Of a DNA stretch of 64,000 nucleotides, positions 1 through 7,822 are shown in pieces. Made by a program: the position numbers and the translations under genes. Source of the stretch: Massilia arenae (GTDB lineage Bacteria; Pseudomonadota; Gammaproteobacteria; Burkholderiales; Burkholderiaceae_D); NCBI RefSeq assembly GCF_008014745.1, contig NZ_VPFD01000007.1, positions 111,610 through 175,609 of the forward strand. The letters are read 5' to 3'. A model generated the notes under the pieces. It was not told the origin of the DNA, did no database searches, and was given only the letters and a program-made list of their open reading frames with translations. Position 1 is the stretch's first letter, and each line of letters starts with the position of its first letter.

Positions 1-319
1 ACGCGTCCCTGCGCAACGCGGCTTCGCGCTCGTCGTCATCGATGGAAGACTTGCCCAAGGGGCCCTGGAGGGCAATGGCCGCTGCCGGCGGCATGAGCAG
101 GGCGGCGACGCCGTACACCATGGAAGGCATGGCGAAGGCGGTCGCGCAGGAGACCAATCCCGCACCGGCAGCCATCGGCAGCAGCGGCAGCCAGCGCATC
201 GGCTGGTGTCGCCGTCCACCGGCATGATTCGACATGTCTTGTCGAACCTGTCGGGATGCCCCGGACCACCAGACCAATGTATCCATCCACTGCAACGGCG
301 TCTTGTGTTTCGCGCTCAT
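1..319 (-). CDS. Membrane protein of unknown function, partial (C-terminus beyond window edge)
   Basis: An open frame of 106 codons runs off the left edge. Its ATG overlaps the TGA of the upstream XRE regulator in an ATGA junction, so the two are translationally coupled. The first 40 residues are polar and rich in His, Arg and Gln. They are followed by two hydrophobic stretches at about residues 43-63 and 66-84, and then an acidic segment (SSIDDDEREA). A small regulator followed by a short two-helix membrane protein is a common arrangement, but I do not recognise the family. The reading frame and coupling are seen directly; the membrane location is inferred from hydrophobicity. Confidence 0.6.
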   Translation of the reverse strand, partial: MSAKHKTPLQWMDTLVWWSGASRQVRQDMSNHAGGRRHQPMRWLPLLPMAAGAGLVSCATAFAMPSMVYGVAALLMPPAAAIALQGPLGKSSIDDDEREAALRRDA

Positions 320-561
320 TCGTCTTCTCCCGCTCTTTTCAATGTCATGGCGATCGACTCGAAGCGCTGGAATGAAAACAGCATCTCGACGCTGACGCCG
401 AAGTGCATGGCGATCTTCATCGCCAGCTCCAGGCTGGGTTTGTAATCTCCCCGCTCCAGATAGCCGATCGTCTGGTTGTTAACGCCAACCGCCTCGGCGA
501 GTTCCCGCCGCGAGATACCCCGCTCTGCGCGAAACACCGCAATTCTGTTGTGTAGCGTCAT
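316..561 (-). CDS. XRE/Cro-CI family small transcriptional regulator
   Basis: The 81-residue protein is almost entirely one helix-turn-helix domain. It contains the typical ISRRELAEAVGVNNQTIGYLERG recognition region in two parts, ISRRELAEAVGV at about residues 17-28 and NNQTIGYLERG at 29-39. The second half, PSLELAMKIAMHFGVSVEMLF, is the usual fourth and fifth helix of this class. It has no sensor domain, so it probably acts as a simple dimeric repressor. Its TGA overlaps the ATG of the downstream membrane protein by 4 bp. A perfect 18-bp palindrome 26 bp upstream of its start is a good candidate for an autoregulatory operator. Confidence 0.85.
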   Translation of the reverse strand: MTLHNRIAVFRAERGISRRELAEAVGVNNQTIGYLERGDYKPSLELAMKIAMHFGVSVEMLFSFQRFESIAMTLKRAGEDE

Positions 562-586
562 ATAAATCGGTGAAAAATTGAAAATA

Positions 587-604
587 TATTGTGATTACAC
601 AATA
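587..604. promoter_or_regulatory. Perfect palindrome, putative operator of the XRE regulator
   Basis: TATTGTGATTACACAATA has two 7-bp arms around a 4-bp centre. It lies just upstream of the XRE gene in an AT-rich intergenic stretch where its promoter must be. Small XRE proteins usually bind symmetric sites of this size. The symmetry is seen directly; binding is inferred. Confidence 0.5.
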
Positions 605-670
605 AATTGATGCGTGAGTCAACAAGCCCCAAGCTTGTCGTTCTACTCTCCCTTTTGGGTGGAGCGTGCG

Positions 671-686
671 TAAAACAAGTGTTTTA
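671..686. promoter_or_regulatory. Perfect palindrome in the divergent intergenic region
   Basis: TAAAACAAGTGTTTTA has 6-bp arms and a 4-bp centre. It lies between the XRE gene and the oxidase operon, about 65 bp before the first cytochrome gene. It could be an operator for the respiratory operon. No FNR-type TTGAT-N4-ATCAA site is visible here. Confidence 0.3.
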
Positions 687-751
687 TCCTTTACAACAAA
701 TATCACAATTGACAAGTATTTGACCCGCTTCAACATTGGAGGAAGGGATCG

Positions 752-1483
752 ATGCCTCTTGGTCGTGTTCTCGTCTGCCTGTTCGCCTGGACCGGGCTGC
801 CGTTGGCCGCTGCGGCCCAGGAGCGCAGTGCGCCGCCGCCACGCGTGCCCGACACCATGGAAGCGCGCGTCGCCGCCTGCACCGGCTGCCACGGCGTGGC
901 CGGCCGCGGCGTGGAAAACGTCTACTTCCCGCGCCTGGCCGGCAAGCCCGCCGGCTACCTGTACAACCAGCTGGCGGCCTTTCGCGACGACCGGCGCAAG
1001 TACGTACCGATGAACTACCTGCTGGCCTACCTGCCGGATGACTACCTGCGCCAGATGGCCGACTGGTTCGCCGCCCAGAATCCGCCGCCGCTGACGATTG
1101 CCGCGCCAGCGCCGGCCGCCTCGCTGGTGGTGGAGGGGCACCGCATCGCCAATTCCGGCGTGCCTGCCCGCCGCATTCCCGCCTGTATCGCCTGCCATGG
1201 CAATGACCTCGCAGGCCGCGAGCCGGGGATCCCGGGCCTGCTCGGACTGCGCGCCGACTACGTCAGCGCCCAGCTGGGCGCCTGGCGCTACGGCGTGCGT
1301 ACCGCGCTGGCGCCGGACTGCATGCAGGTGGTCTCGTCGAGCCTGAGCGAGCCAGAGGTAGCGGCCGTTTCCGCCTATCTGGCCTCGCTCCCGGTGAGCC
1401 AGGCGCGGCCGGCCAAGGCGGGGCCGGTCAAGCTGCCGCTGGCCTGCGGGAGCCAGGTGCATTCCACGGGAGGTCGCCAATGA
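752..1483 (+). CDS. Dihaem cytochrome c, c4-like
   Basis: The 243-residue exported protein opens with a signal peptide (hydrophobic to about residue 20, AAA-Q cleavage region). It has two CXXCH haem sites, CTGCH at residues 43-47 and CIACH at 145-149. Each lies in a domain of about 100 residues, as in cytochrome c4. It should carry electrons in the periplasm, here most likely to the oxidase encoded three to four genes downstream. The start is fixed by a strong GGAGGAAGG ribosome site. Its stop overlaps the next gene by 4 bp (ATGA). It opens a six-gene operon that ends in a second c4-like protein. Confidence 0.85.
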   Translation: MPLGRVLVCLFAWTGLPLAAAAQERSAPPPRVPDTMEARVAACTGCHGVAGRGVENVYFPRLAGKPAGYLYNQLAAFRDDRRKYVPMNYLLAYLPDDYLRQMADWFAAQNPPPLTIAAPAPAASLVVEGHRIANSGVPARRIPACIACHGNDLAGREPGIPGLLGLRADYVSAQLGAWRYGVRTALAPDCMQVVSSSLSEPEVAAVSAYLASLPVSQARPAKAGPVKLPLACGSQVHSTGGRQ

Positions 1484-2823
1484 ATGCATGGGTTGCGTGG
1501 CTGCGTGGGCACGCTTGGGTCCCCGCCTTCGCGGGGACGACGTGGTGGTTCGCTGGGCGGACGTGGTCTTTCGCGCGCATTGCCACGGTTCTTGCGCTGC
1601 TGGCGGGCGTGGCGGCGCCAGGCGCCGCACAGAAACCGCAGACCAAACCTGCCCAGCCCTCGCAGGTCGAACGGGGCAAATACCTGGCCCAGGCCGGCGA
1701 CTGCATCGCCTGCCACACGGTCCCGGGCGGGAAGATCTTTGCCGGCAACCGCGCCATGCCGACCCCGTTCGGCACCCTGTACGCGCCGAACATCACGCCC
1801 GACGCGCACACCGGCATCGGCAGCTGGAGCGCCGACGACTTCTTCAAGATGATGCGTACCGGCCGCTCGAAGAACGGCGACCTGCTGTATCCGGCGATGC
1901 CCTTCGCCAGCTATACCAAGGTCACGCGCGCCGACTCCGACGCCATCTACGCCTACCTGCGCTCGGTGCCGGCGGTGCGCCAGGCCTCGCGCAAGCACGA
2001 GCTGCGCTTCCCCTACAACAACCGCTCGCTGCTGATCGGCTGGCGTACGCTGTATTTCAAGGAAGGCGAGTACGTGGCCGACAAGAGCAAATCGAGCGAG
2101 TGGAACCGCGGCGCCTACCTGGTCCAGGGCCTGGGTCACTGCGCGATGTGCCATACGCCGATCAATGCGCTGGGCGGTTCCTCGCAAGAGCGCGAATTCC
2201 AGGGCGGCCTGATCCCGATGCAGAACTGGTATGCGCCGTCGCTCACCTCGAACAAGGAGGCGGGCCTGGGCACCTGGGAGATCCAGGACATCGTCGACCT
2301 GCTGCAGAAGGGCGTGTCGCAGCGCGGCACCGTGTATGGCCCGATGGCTGAGGTGACCTACAACAGCCTGCAGCACATGACGGACGCCGACGTGAAGGCC
2401 ATGGCGGTCTACCTCAAAAGCCTGCCCGCCGACAAACCGGTCAACGCCGACCCGGCCAGCGCCCCGGCGCGCGCCAATATCGGCCAGATGCACGCCCAGG
2501 GCAAGCGCGTCTACGACGCCCAGTGCGCCAGCTGCCATGGCGGCGACGGGCGCGGCATGCCGCCGCATTACCCGCCGCTCAAGGACAACCAGTCGATCAC
2601 GATGACCTCGAGCGTCAATCCGATCCGCATGGTGCTCAACGGCGGCTACCCGCCGGGCACGAAGCGCAATCCGATGCCGTACGGGATGCCGCCGTTCGCG
2701 CATGCGATGTCGGACGGCGACGTGGCGGCGGTGGTGACCTATATCCGCACCGCCTGGGGCAACCGCGGCGCCCCGGTCACGGCGGGCGAGGTGAGCGCGC
2801 TGCGCGCGGCGACGGTCGAATAA
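1480..2823 (+). CDS. Trihaem cytochrome c (alcohol/gluconate dehydrogenase cytochrome-subunit type)
   Basis: The 447-residue protein has three CXXCH sites: CIACH (75-79), CAMCH (221-225) and CASCH (349-353). This layout matches the cytochrome c subunit of membrane-bound alcohol and gluconate dehydrogenases. No dehydrogenase subunit is present, so it probably acts as an electron-entry module for the neighbouring oxidase. The N-terminus is odd: residues 12-21 (AWVPAFAGTT) are encoded by a REP palindrome. The real signal-peptide core follows at about residues 31-50, ending GAAQ. A start closer to the core would need a codon other than ATG, so the REP-encoded extension appears to be translated. 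The start overlaps the previous stop (ATGA). Confidence 0.85.
   Translation: MNAWVAWLRGHAWVPAFAGTTWWFAGRTWSFARIATVLALLAGVAAPGAAQKPQTKPAQPSQVERGKYLAQAGDCIACHTVPGGKIFAGNRAMPTPFGTLYAPNITPDAHTGIGSWSADDFFKMMRTGRSKNGDLLYPAMPFASYTKVTRADSDAIYAYLRSVPAVRQASRKHELRFPYNNRSLLIGWRTLYFKEGEYVADKSKSSEWNRGAYLVQGLGHCAMCHTPINALGGSSQEREFQGGLIPMQNWYAPSLTSNKEAGLGTWEIQDIVDLLQKGVSQRGTVYGPMAEVTYNSLQHMTDADVKAMAVYLKSLPADKPVNADPASAPARANIGQMHAQGKRVYDAQCASCHGGDGRGMPPHYPPLKDNQSITMTSSVNPIRMVLNGGYPPGTKRNPMPYGMPPFAHAMSDGDVAAVVTYIRTAWGNRGAPVTAGEVSALRAATVE
1514..1542 (+). repeat. REP-type palindrome inside the cytochrome coding sequence
   Basis: The core TCCCCGCCTTCGCGGGGA, followed by CGACG, matches the REP family found at 25053, 26175, 26249, 32126 and 32202. 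Here the element lies within the 5' coding region of the trihaem cytochrome and stays in frame. The others seen are intergenic. Confidence 0.85.
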
Positions 2824-2851
2824 CGGATTCAGATAACAACAGGGGGAAACC

Positions 2852-3025
2852 ATGATCCAGGAAGCGCCGGAACACGATCTCAGCGCCGACCAGGGGCGGG
2901 TGGAGGCGATCGTCGCCAGGGGGCCGGGCGGCGCCTTCGCCGTGGCCGGCCTGGCGGTGGCGATCGTGCTGGCCATGTGGCTGGCCTTCTATCTGCTGGT
3001 CTACGTGGCGCGGGGAGGGCGGTAG
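2852..3025 (+). CDS. 57-residue single-helix membrane protein of the oxidase operon
   Basis: A short frame begins at an ATG after an AGGGGG ribosome site and ends directly before the ATG of the CuA subunit, with zero spacing. The N-terminus is acidic and soluble (MIQEAPEHDLSADQGRVEA). A single hydrophobic helix spans about residues 28-52, followed by RGGR. Its position between a cytochrome and subunits II and I suggests a small accessory subunit, as single-helix subunits are known in ba3- and cbb3-type oxidases. No sequence match to a named family is claimed. The product is below the length cut-off of many gene finders and is easily missed. Confidence 0.75.
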   Translation: MIQEAPEHDLSADQGRVEAIVARGPGGAFAVAGLAVAIVLAMWLAFYLLVYVARGGR

Positions 3026-3586
3026 ATGGCGCATCCACCGCATTCCGTCGATACCGACGCCGTCGCCCACGCCGCCGAGGCACGCTGGGCCTGGCTGGTC
3101 GGCGCCATCATCGTGTTCCTGCTCGGGATGCTGGTCTGGATGAGCGTGCATTGGGCGGCGATGCCGCCGGTGCGTACCGAGACCATCGACCCCGGCACGC
3201 TGCACCTGTCGGGCGAGTTCGTCGAGGCCAACCTGGGTTCGACGCTGGAAGCCGACGGCAGCGTCACCCTGCGCCTGCTGGCCAACCAGTATTCCTTCAC
3301 CCCGACCTGCCTGCTGGTCCCAAGCGACACGCCGGTCAACATCCGCGGCACGGCCGCCGACGTGGTGCACGGCTTCTCGATCGCCGCCGGCAACGTCAAC
3401 GTGATGCTGGTGCCCGGCTATATCTCGAACTTCCGCGCGCGCTTCGAGGAAACGGGCGAGCACGTGATGCCCTGCCACGAGTACTGCGGCGTCGGCCACG
3501 CCGCCATGTGGGCCAAGGTGAAGATCATCGACAAGGACGAATTCGCGCGCCAGGCCGCCGGCGGCAGGAGGGTCAGCTGTGCATAG
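3026..3586 (+). CDS. Cytochrome c oxidase subunit II, CuA-containing, single-helix (ba3-like)
   Basis: The 186-residue protein has one membrane helix at about residues 22-42 and a periplasmic cupredoxin domain. The CuA ligands are complete: His115 (VVHGF) and the cluster C150-H-E152-Y-C154-G-V-G-H158-x-x-M161. It accepts electrons from cytochrome c and passes them to subunit I. One transmembrane helix instead of two is typical of B-family (ba3) oxidases. It starts immediately after the TAG of the 57-residue gene and overlaps the next gene by 8 bp. Confidence 0.9.
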   Translation: MAHPPHSVDTDAVAHAAEARWAWLVGAIIVFLLGMLVWMSVHWAAMPPVRTETIDPGTLHLSGEFVEANLGSTLEADGSVTLRLLANQYSFTPTCLLVPSDTPVNIRGTAADVVHGFSIAAGNVNVMLVPGYISNFRARFEETGEHVMPCHEYCGVGHAAMWAKVKIIDKDEFARQAAGGRRVSCA

Positions 3587-5210
3587 CGTCGATGCGAAAC
3601 GCCTGGTGCTGGCGCATTTCTGGGTCGCCTTCGCCGCCTTCTTCCTGGCCCTGCTGCTGGGCGAATGGCAGATGTATATCCGCAGCCCGCTGCGCGACTG
3701 GATCGGCAATCCTGAGCTGTACTACCGCGCCGTCACCGCCCACGGCACCGCCATGGGCTATGTGTTCCCGACCCTGGTCGCGATGGGCTTCGGCTATGCC
3801 ATCGTCGAACTCTCGCTCAAGCAGGCAATCGTTGGACGGCGCTGGGCCTGGCTCGGCTTCTGGCTGGTGGTACTGGGCACCATCACGGCCATGATCCCGG
3901 TGTCGATGGGCCTGGCCACGGTGCTGTACACCTTTTATCCGCCGCTGATCGGTAACCCTTTCTATTACATCGGCGTGGTGCTGGTGGTGGTGGGCTCATG
4001 GATCTGGGTGGGGTCGATGTCGGTCAACCTGTATGTGTGGCGCAAGGCCAACCCCGGCGCCACGGTGCCGCTGCCGATGTTCGCCAACCTGGCCGGCGCC
4101 TACCTGTGGGCCTGGACCTCGCTCGGCGCCGCCATCGAGATCCTGTTCCAGATCCTGCCGGTGGCGCTGGGCTTCAAGTCCACCATCGATGCGGGCCTGG
4201 CGCGCGTGTTCTTTTCCTGGACCCTGCACGCGATCGTCTATTTCTGGCTGATGCCGGCCTACATCGCCTTCTATACGCTGGTGCCGCGCGCCATCGGCGG
4301 CCGCCTGTACAGCGACAAGATGGCGCGCATCTCCTTCGTGCTGTTCCTGGTGTTCTCGATGCCGATCGGGATCCACCACCTGTTCCAGGATCCGCAGGTA
4401 GGCTCGGGCGTCAAGTTCATGCACGCCGTGTTCACGGCCATGGTCTCGGTGCCGACCCTGCTTACGATCTTCACCATCACCGCCTCGGTCGAGATCGCGG
4501 GCCGCCTGCGCGGCGGCACGGGGCCGTTCGGCTGGTTGAACAAACTGCCGTGGCAGAATCCGATGATGCTGGCGGTGGCGTTTTCCTTCATCCTGCTCGG
4601 CTTCGGTGGCGCCGGGGGCTTGATCAATATGAGCTACCAGCTCGACTTCGCCGTCCACAACACGCAGTGGATCACCGGCCACTTCCACCTGATCTTCGGC
4701 GGCGCCATCGTGATCATGTACTTCGCGCTGGCCTATGACCTGTGGCCGCACCTGACCGGCCGCGCCCTGGTGGCGGGGCGCCTGATGCGCACGCAGTTGT
4801 GGACCTGGTTCGTCGGCATGATCGTGCTGACCTTTCCCTGGCACGTGGTCGGCATCCTCGGCATGCCGCGCCGCATGGCCTATTTCGACTATAGCCACCC
4901 GGAGCTCGCGGCGCAGGCGGTCACGGTGATCATCACTTTCTTCGGCGGCCTGATGCTGGTGTTCTCGGGCTTGCTGTTCATTCTGGTCCTGCTGCGCGGC
5001 CACCGCAGCGCGCCGATCACGCTGCCCGCATTCACCTTCAGCCGCGCGGTGCACGAGGGCGGCCGCATGCCGGCCGCGCTGAACGGCTACGCGCTGTGGC
5101 TGGCGCTGATGGTCGGGCTGTCGGTGGTGAACTACGGCTATCCGATCACCCAGCTCATATTCCTGGAACAGACGTCGGTGCCGGCGGTGCCGGTGGGAGA
5201 GCAGCCATGA
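3579..5210 (+). CDS. Haem-copper oxidase subunit I, B family (ba3-like)
   Basis: The 543-residue protein is a polytopic terminal oxidase core. The metal ligands expected for the family are visible: His55 (TAHGTAMG) for the low-spin haem; His217 with Tyr221 (LHAIVYFW) and His266-His267 (IHHLFQDP) for CuB; and His368 and His370 (WITGHFHLIFGG) for the two haems. The His-x3-Tyr pair supplies the crosslinked tyrosine. The HAIVYFWLMPAY stretch resembles ba3 rather than A-type enzymes. It starts at GTG, preceded by AGGAGGG, and overlaps subunit II by 8 bp. No subunit III, Sco or CtaG genes are nearby, so assembly factors must be elsewhere. Confidence 0.92.
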   Translation: MHSVDAKRLVLAHFWVAFAAFFLALLLGEWQMYIRSPLRDWIGNPELYYRAVTAHGTAMGYVFPTLVAMGFGYAIVELSLKQAIVGRRWAWLGFWLVVLGTITAMIPVSMGLATVLYTFYPPLIGNPFYYIGVVLVVVGSWIWVGSMSVNLYVWRKANPGATVPLPMFANLAGAYLWAWTSLGAAIEILFQILPVALGFKSTIDAGLARVFFSWTLHAIVYFWLMPAYIAFYTLVPRAIGGRLYSDKMARISFVLFLVFSMPIGIHHLFQDPQVGSGVKFMHAVFTAMVSVPTLLTIFTITASVEIAGRLRGGTGPFGWLNKLPWQNPMMLAVAFSFILLGFGGAGGLINMSYQLDFAVHNTQWITGHFHLIFGGAIVIMYFALAYDLWPHLTGRALVAGRLMRTQLWTWFVGMIVLTFPWHVVGILGMPRRMAYFDYSHPELAAQAVTVIITFFGGLMLVFSGLLFILVLLRGHRSAPITLPAFTFSRAVHEGGRMPAALNGYALWLALMVGLSVVNYGYPITQLIFLEQTSVPAVPVGEQP

Positions 5211-6001
5211 GCGACGAGAAAATCTTCTCGCTCGGTAATCGCTGGTTCACCTGGAGCGTGGGCGCGGTGGTGGGCGTGGCGCTGCTGGGGGCGATGGTGG
5301 CCTTCGTGTGGCTGCCGCGCGCGCATGCGCAGGCGACCCTGGAAAGCCTGTGGGATGCGATCTGCAGCGCGGCCGGCGCGCCGGCCCCGTTCCAGGGCGC
5401 GGCGCTGCCGGGCCCGGGCCAGCGCAATCCCAGCGGCGTGATCGTCAGCGCATACATGATGGGCGCCGCGGGATCGAATTCGGTCGGCAACGGCGCCACG
5501 CTGGCGATGGCCTGCACCATGTGCCATGGCGCGCGCGGCACCAGCCCCGCCGGCACGCCGCACCTGGCCGGCCAGCCGGCGTCGGGCACCTACAAGCAGC
5601 TGCGCGACTTCGCTTCCGGCCACCGTCCGAGCGCGATCATGCAGCCGCTGGTGGCGAACCTGAGCGACCAGGACATGCGCGACCTGGCCGTCTATTACGC
5701 CTCGCTCGAACGCGAACGCATCGCCGCCGTCGAACCGTCGGACACCGATACGCCGCGCCTCGTGCGCAACGGCGACCCGATGCGCGCCATCGGCGCCTGC
5801 TCGTCCTGCCACAGTCCACACGCCGAGCGTCCGGCCACGCCGGTACTGGAAGGCTTGTCCGAGGTCTACCTGCCCGAGCAGTTGACGGCGTTTCGCGACG
5901 GCCGGCGCAGCAACGACATCAACCGGCAAATGCGTAATGCGGTGCGGAGCCTGACTGACCAGGAGATCGCGCAACTAAGCCGGTACTACGCGGGCCGCTA
6001 G
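5207..6001 (+). CDS. Membrane-anchored dihaem cytochrome c (c4-like)
   Basis: The 264-residue protein has an uncleaved-looking N-terminal helix at about residues 14-36, so it is probably membrane anchored. The haem sites are CTMCH (103-107) and CSSCH (198-202). The ATG overlaps the TGA of subunit I (ATGA), which decides the start against the longer upstream frame. It is likely the immediate electron donor to the CuA subunit. Its 3' end overlaps the convergent chemoreceptor gene by 83 bp, an unusually long overlap. Confidence 0.87.
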   Translation: MSDEKIFSLGNRWFTWSVGAVVGVALLGAMVAFVWLPRAHAQATLESLWDAICSAAGAPAPFQGAALPGPGQRNPSGVIVSAYMMGAAGSNSVGNGATLAMACTMCHGARGTSPAGTPHLAGQPASGTYKQLRDFASGHRPSAIMQPLVANLSDQDMRDLAVYYASLERERIAAVEPSDTDTPRLVRNGDPMRAIGACSSCHSPHAERPATPVLEGLSEVYLPEQLTAFRDGRRSNDINRQMRNAVRSLTDQEIAQLSRYYAGR

Positions 6002-7556
6002 GCTGGTCCGCGCCGACCTTGAACACGCTCACGAGGCGCGCCAGCGTGGCCGCCTGGTCCTCGAGCGAGGAGGCGGCGGCGGCCGCTTCTTCCACCAGCG
6101 CGGCGTTCTGCTGGGTGACGCTATCCATCTGGGTGATGGCTTCATTGACCTGCTCGATGCCGACCGTCTGCTCGGCGCTGGCCGAGGCGATCTCGGACAT
6201 GATGTCGGTGACGCGCGTGATGCCTTCGACGATTTCCTGCATCGTCGTGCCGGCCTGGTCGACCAGGCGACCGCCGGCGTCGACCTTGGCTACCGAATCG
6301 GTGATCAGGCCACGGATCTCCTTGGCCGCGCCGGCCGAGCGCTGCGCCAGGTTGCGCACTTCGCTTGCCACCACCGCGAAACCGCGCCCCTGCTCGCCGG
6401 CGCGCGCCGCTTCCACTGCGGCGTTGAGCGCCAGGATATTGGTCTGGAAGGCGATGCCGTCGATGACGGCGATGATGTCGCCGATCTTCTTCGACGACTC
6501 ATTGATCGAGGCCATGGTCGACACCACCTGCGACACCACTTCGCCGCCATGCGCGGCGATCTGGGAGGCGTTTTTGGCCAGCACATTGGCCTGGCGCGCA
6601 TTGTCCGCGTTCTGGCGCACGGTGCTGGTCAGTTCTTCCATCGACGAAGCCGTTTCTTCCAGCGAACTGGCCTGCTCCTCGGTGCGCGACGACAGGTCCA
6701 GGTTGCCGGTGGCGATCTGCTGCGAGGCCGTGACGATGGTCTCGGTGCCGGCGCGCACCGCGCTGACGGTCTTGAGCAGGCTGTCGTTCATGGTCTTGAG
6801 GGCAGCGAGAAGCTGGCCGACTTCATCGCGCGAGGCCACGTCGATGCGGGCGGTCAGGTCACCCGCCGCGACCTGGCGCGCCAGCCCCACGGCGTGACCC
6901 AGCGGCACCGTAATGCTGCGGGTGAGCAGCCAGCCAAACAGGGCTCCGATCGCGAGCGCGCTCACGCCGAGCGCCGTCAGGACCTGCCTGGCCGAGACAT
7001 TGAGTGCGTCGATATTGGCTTGCGCCTCGGCCGACAGCGACTCTTCATAGGCGACCACTGCCTGCACCGACGCGACGTATTTGTCGACTTCGGGCATCAC
7101 CTTGTCGCGGAAGAAGGCGTGGACCTCGGGATCGCCGGCGCCCAGCGCCGCCTTGCGCTTGAAACCCTGGTCGCGCAAGCCGGTGTAGCGGCTGCGCTGG
7201 CTGGCGACGGCGTCCATCAGCGCCTTGCCCTGGGCGGTGTCGATCATCGCCTCGAGCCGCTTCTGCGTGGCGCTGACACCGGCGCTGGTCTTCTTCATTT
7301 CGGCGTCGTAGTGCGCGTCCTCGGCGGGATCGGCGCTGGTGGCCTTGGCGCGGGTGCGCACGGCGTTGCCCTCGATGCCGCGCAACCACTGCTGGGCAAG
7401 GTTGACGCTGAGCGCGGCATCCGCCATCACGGTCTTGGCCTCGGCGATGCGGTTGAGTTGCCATAGCGCGCTGACGAGCATGACGGCCACGAGGGCGAGG
7501 ACGGCGGCGAATGCGCCGCCGAGCCGGATTCCAATCTTGAGGTCGCTGATTTTCAT
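5919..7556 (-). CDS. Methyl-accepting chemotaxis protein, four-helix-bundle sensor type
   Basis: The 545-residue receptor starts at MKISDLK, matching its paralogue at 7823-9493 (MKIKDLN). TM1 is at about residues 11-33, a periplasmic four-helix bundle at 34-188, TM2 at 191-212, HAMP from 213, then the cytoplasmic coiled-coil signalling domain. The highly conserved hairpin tip ([20 protein letters not shown]) contacts CheA and CheW. Glu/Gln-rich methylation helices are visible ([18 protein letters not shown]). The signalling half is almost identical to that of the neighbouring receptor, while the sensor half has diverged. The C-terminal tail runs 83 bp into the convergent cytochrome gene. The ligand cannot be read from sequence. 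Confidence 0.92.
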   Translation of the reverse strand: MKISDLKIGIRLGGAFAAVLALVAVMLVSALWQLNRIAEAKTVMADAALSVNLAQQWLRGIEGNAVRTRAKATSADPAEDAHYDAEMKKTSAGVSATQKRLEAMIDTAQGKALMDAVASQRSRYTGLRDQGFKRKAALGAGDPEVHAFFRDKVMPEVDKYVASVQAVVAYEESLSAEAQANIDALNVSARQVLTALGVSALAIGALFGWLLTRSITVPLGHAVGLARQVAAGDLTARIDVASRDEVGQLLAALKTMNDSLLKTVSAVRAGTETIVTASQQIATGNLDLSSRTEEQASSLEETASSMEELTSTVRQNADNARQANVLAKNASQIAAHGGEVVSQVVSTMASINESSKKIGDIIAVIDGIAFQTNILALNAAVEAARAGEQGRGFAVVASEVRNLAQRSAGAAKEIRGLITDSVAKVDAGGRLVDQAGTTMQEIVEGITRVTDIMSEIASASAEQTVGIEQVNEAITQMDSVTQQNAALVEEAAAAASSLEDQAATLARLVSVFKVGADQPSGPRSTGLVARSPGQSGSAPHYAFAG

Positions 7557-7650
7557 TGTGTCTCCTGTTCGAATGACGAGGTGGCCGGTCATCCCACGCG
7601 ACGTCACGGGTGTGACAATGTGTGAGATTTCATTGCTCTATATCAAGGAT

Positions 7651-7702
7651 AAGCATGGATGGCGGGGTGTGGACTACCGGGAGTACACAAATATCCATGC
7701 TT
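7651..7702. repeat. 10-bp inverted repeat between the two chemoreceptor genes
   Basis: AAGCATGGAT at 7651-7660 and ATCCATGCTT at 7693-7702 are exact reverse complements, separated by 32 bp. They lie upstream of the first receptor and downstream of the second. This could be a regulator site or a long-loop hairpin. There is no T-tract typical of a terminator. I found no sigma-28 promoter (TAAAG-N15-GCCGATAA) in this gap. Confidence 0.4.
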
Positions 7703-7822
7703 GTTGCTGACAGGGAACAGAAAAATAGCGGAACGATATGAGGTGGTAGGCGATTGATATCGTTTGTTTGCGCGGCGACCACACAGCTGGTGGGCCGCCG
7801 CGACAGGTGTGACAGGCCGGGA

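Noticed and set aside
690..735. Possible FNR box or TTGACA promoter before the oxidase operon
   Set aside because: The only TTGACA has its -10 overlapping the ribosome site, and no TTGAT-N4-ATCAA dyad is present.
6019..6897. Plus-strand Ser/Ala-rich frames opposite the chemoreceptor signalling domains
   Set aside because: They recur at the same place opposite both receptors, as expected for antisense of the conserved coiled coil.
7557..7822. Sigma-28 flagellar promoter for the chemoreceptors
   Set aside because: No TAAAG-N15-GCCGATAA-like sequence was found on the minus strand in this gap or upstream of the second receptor.
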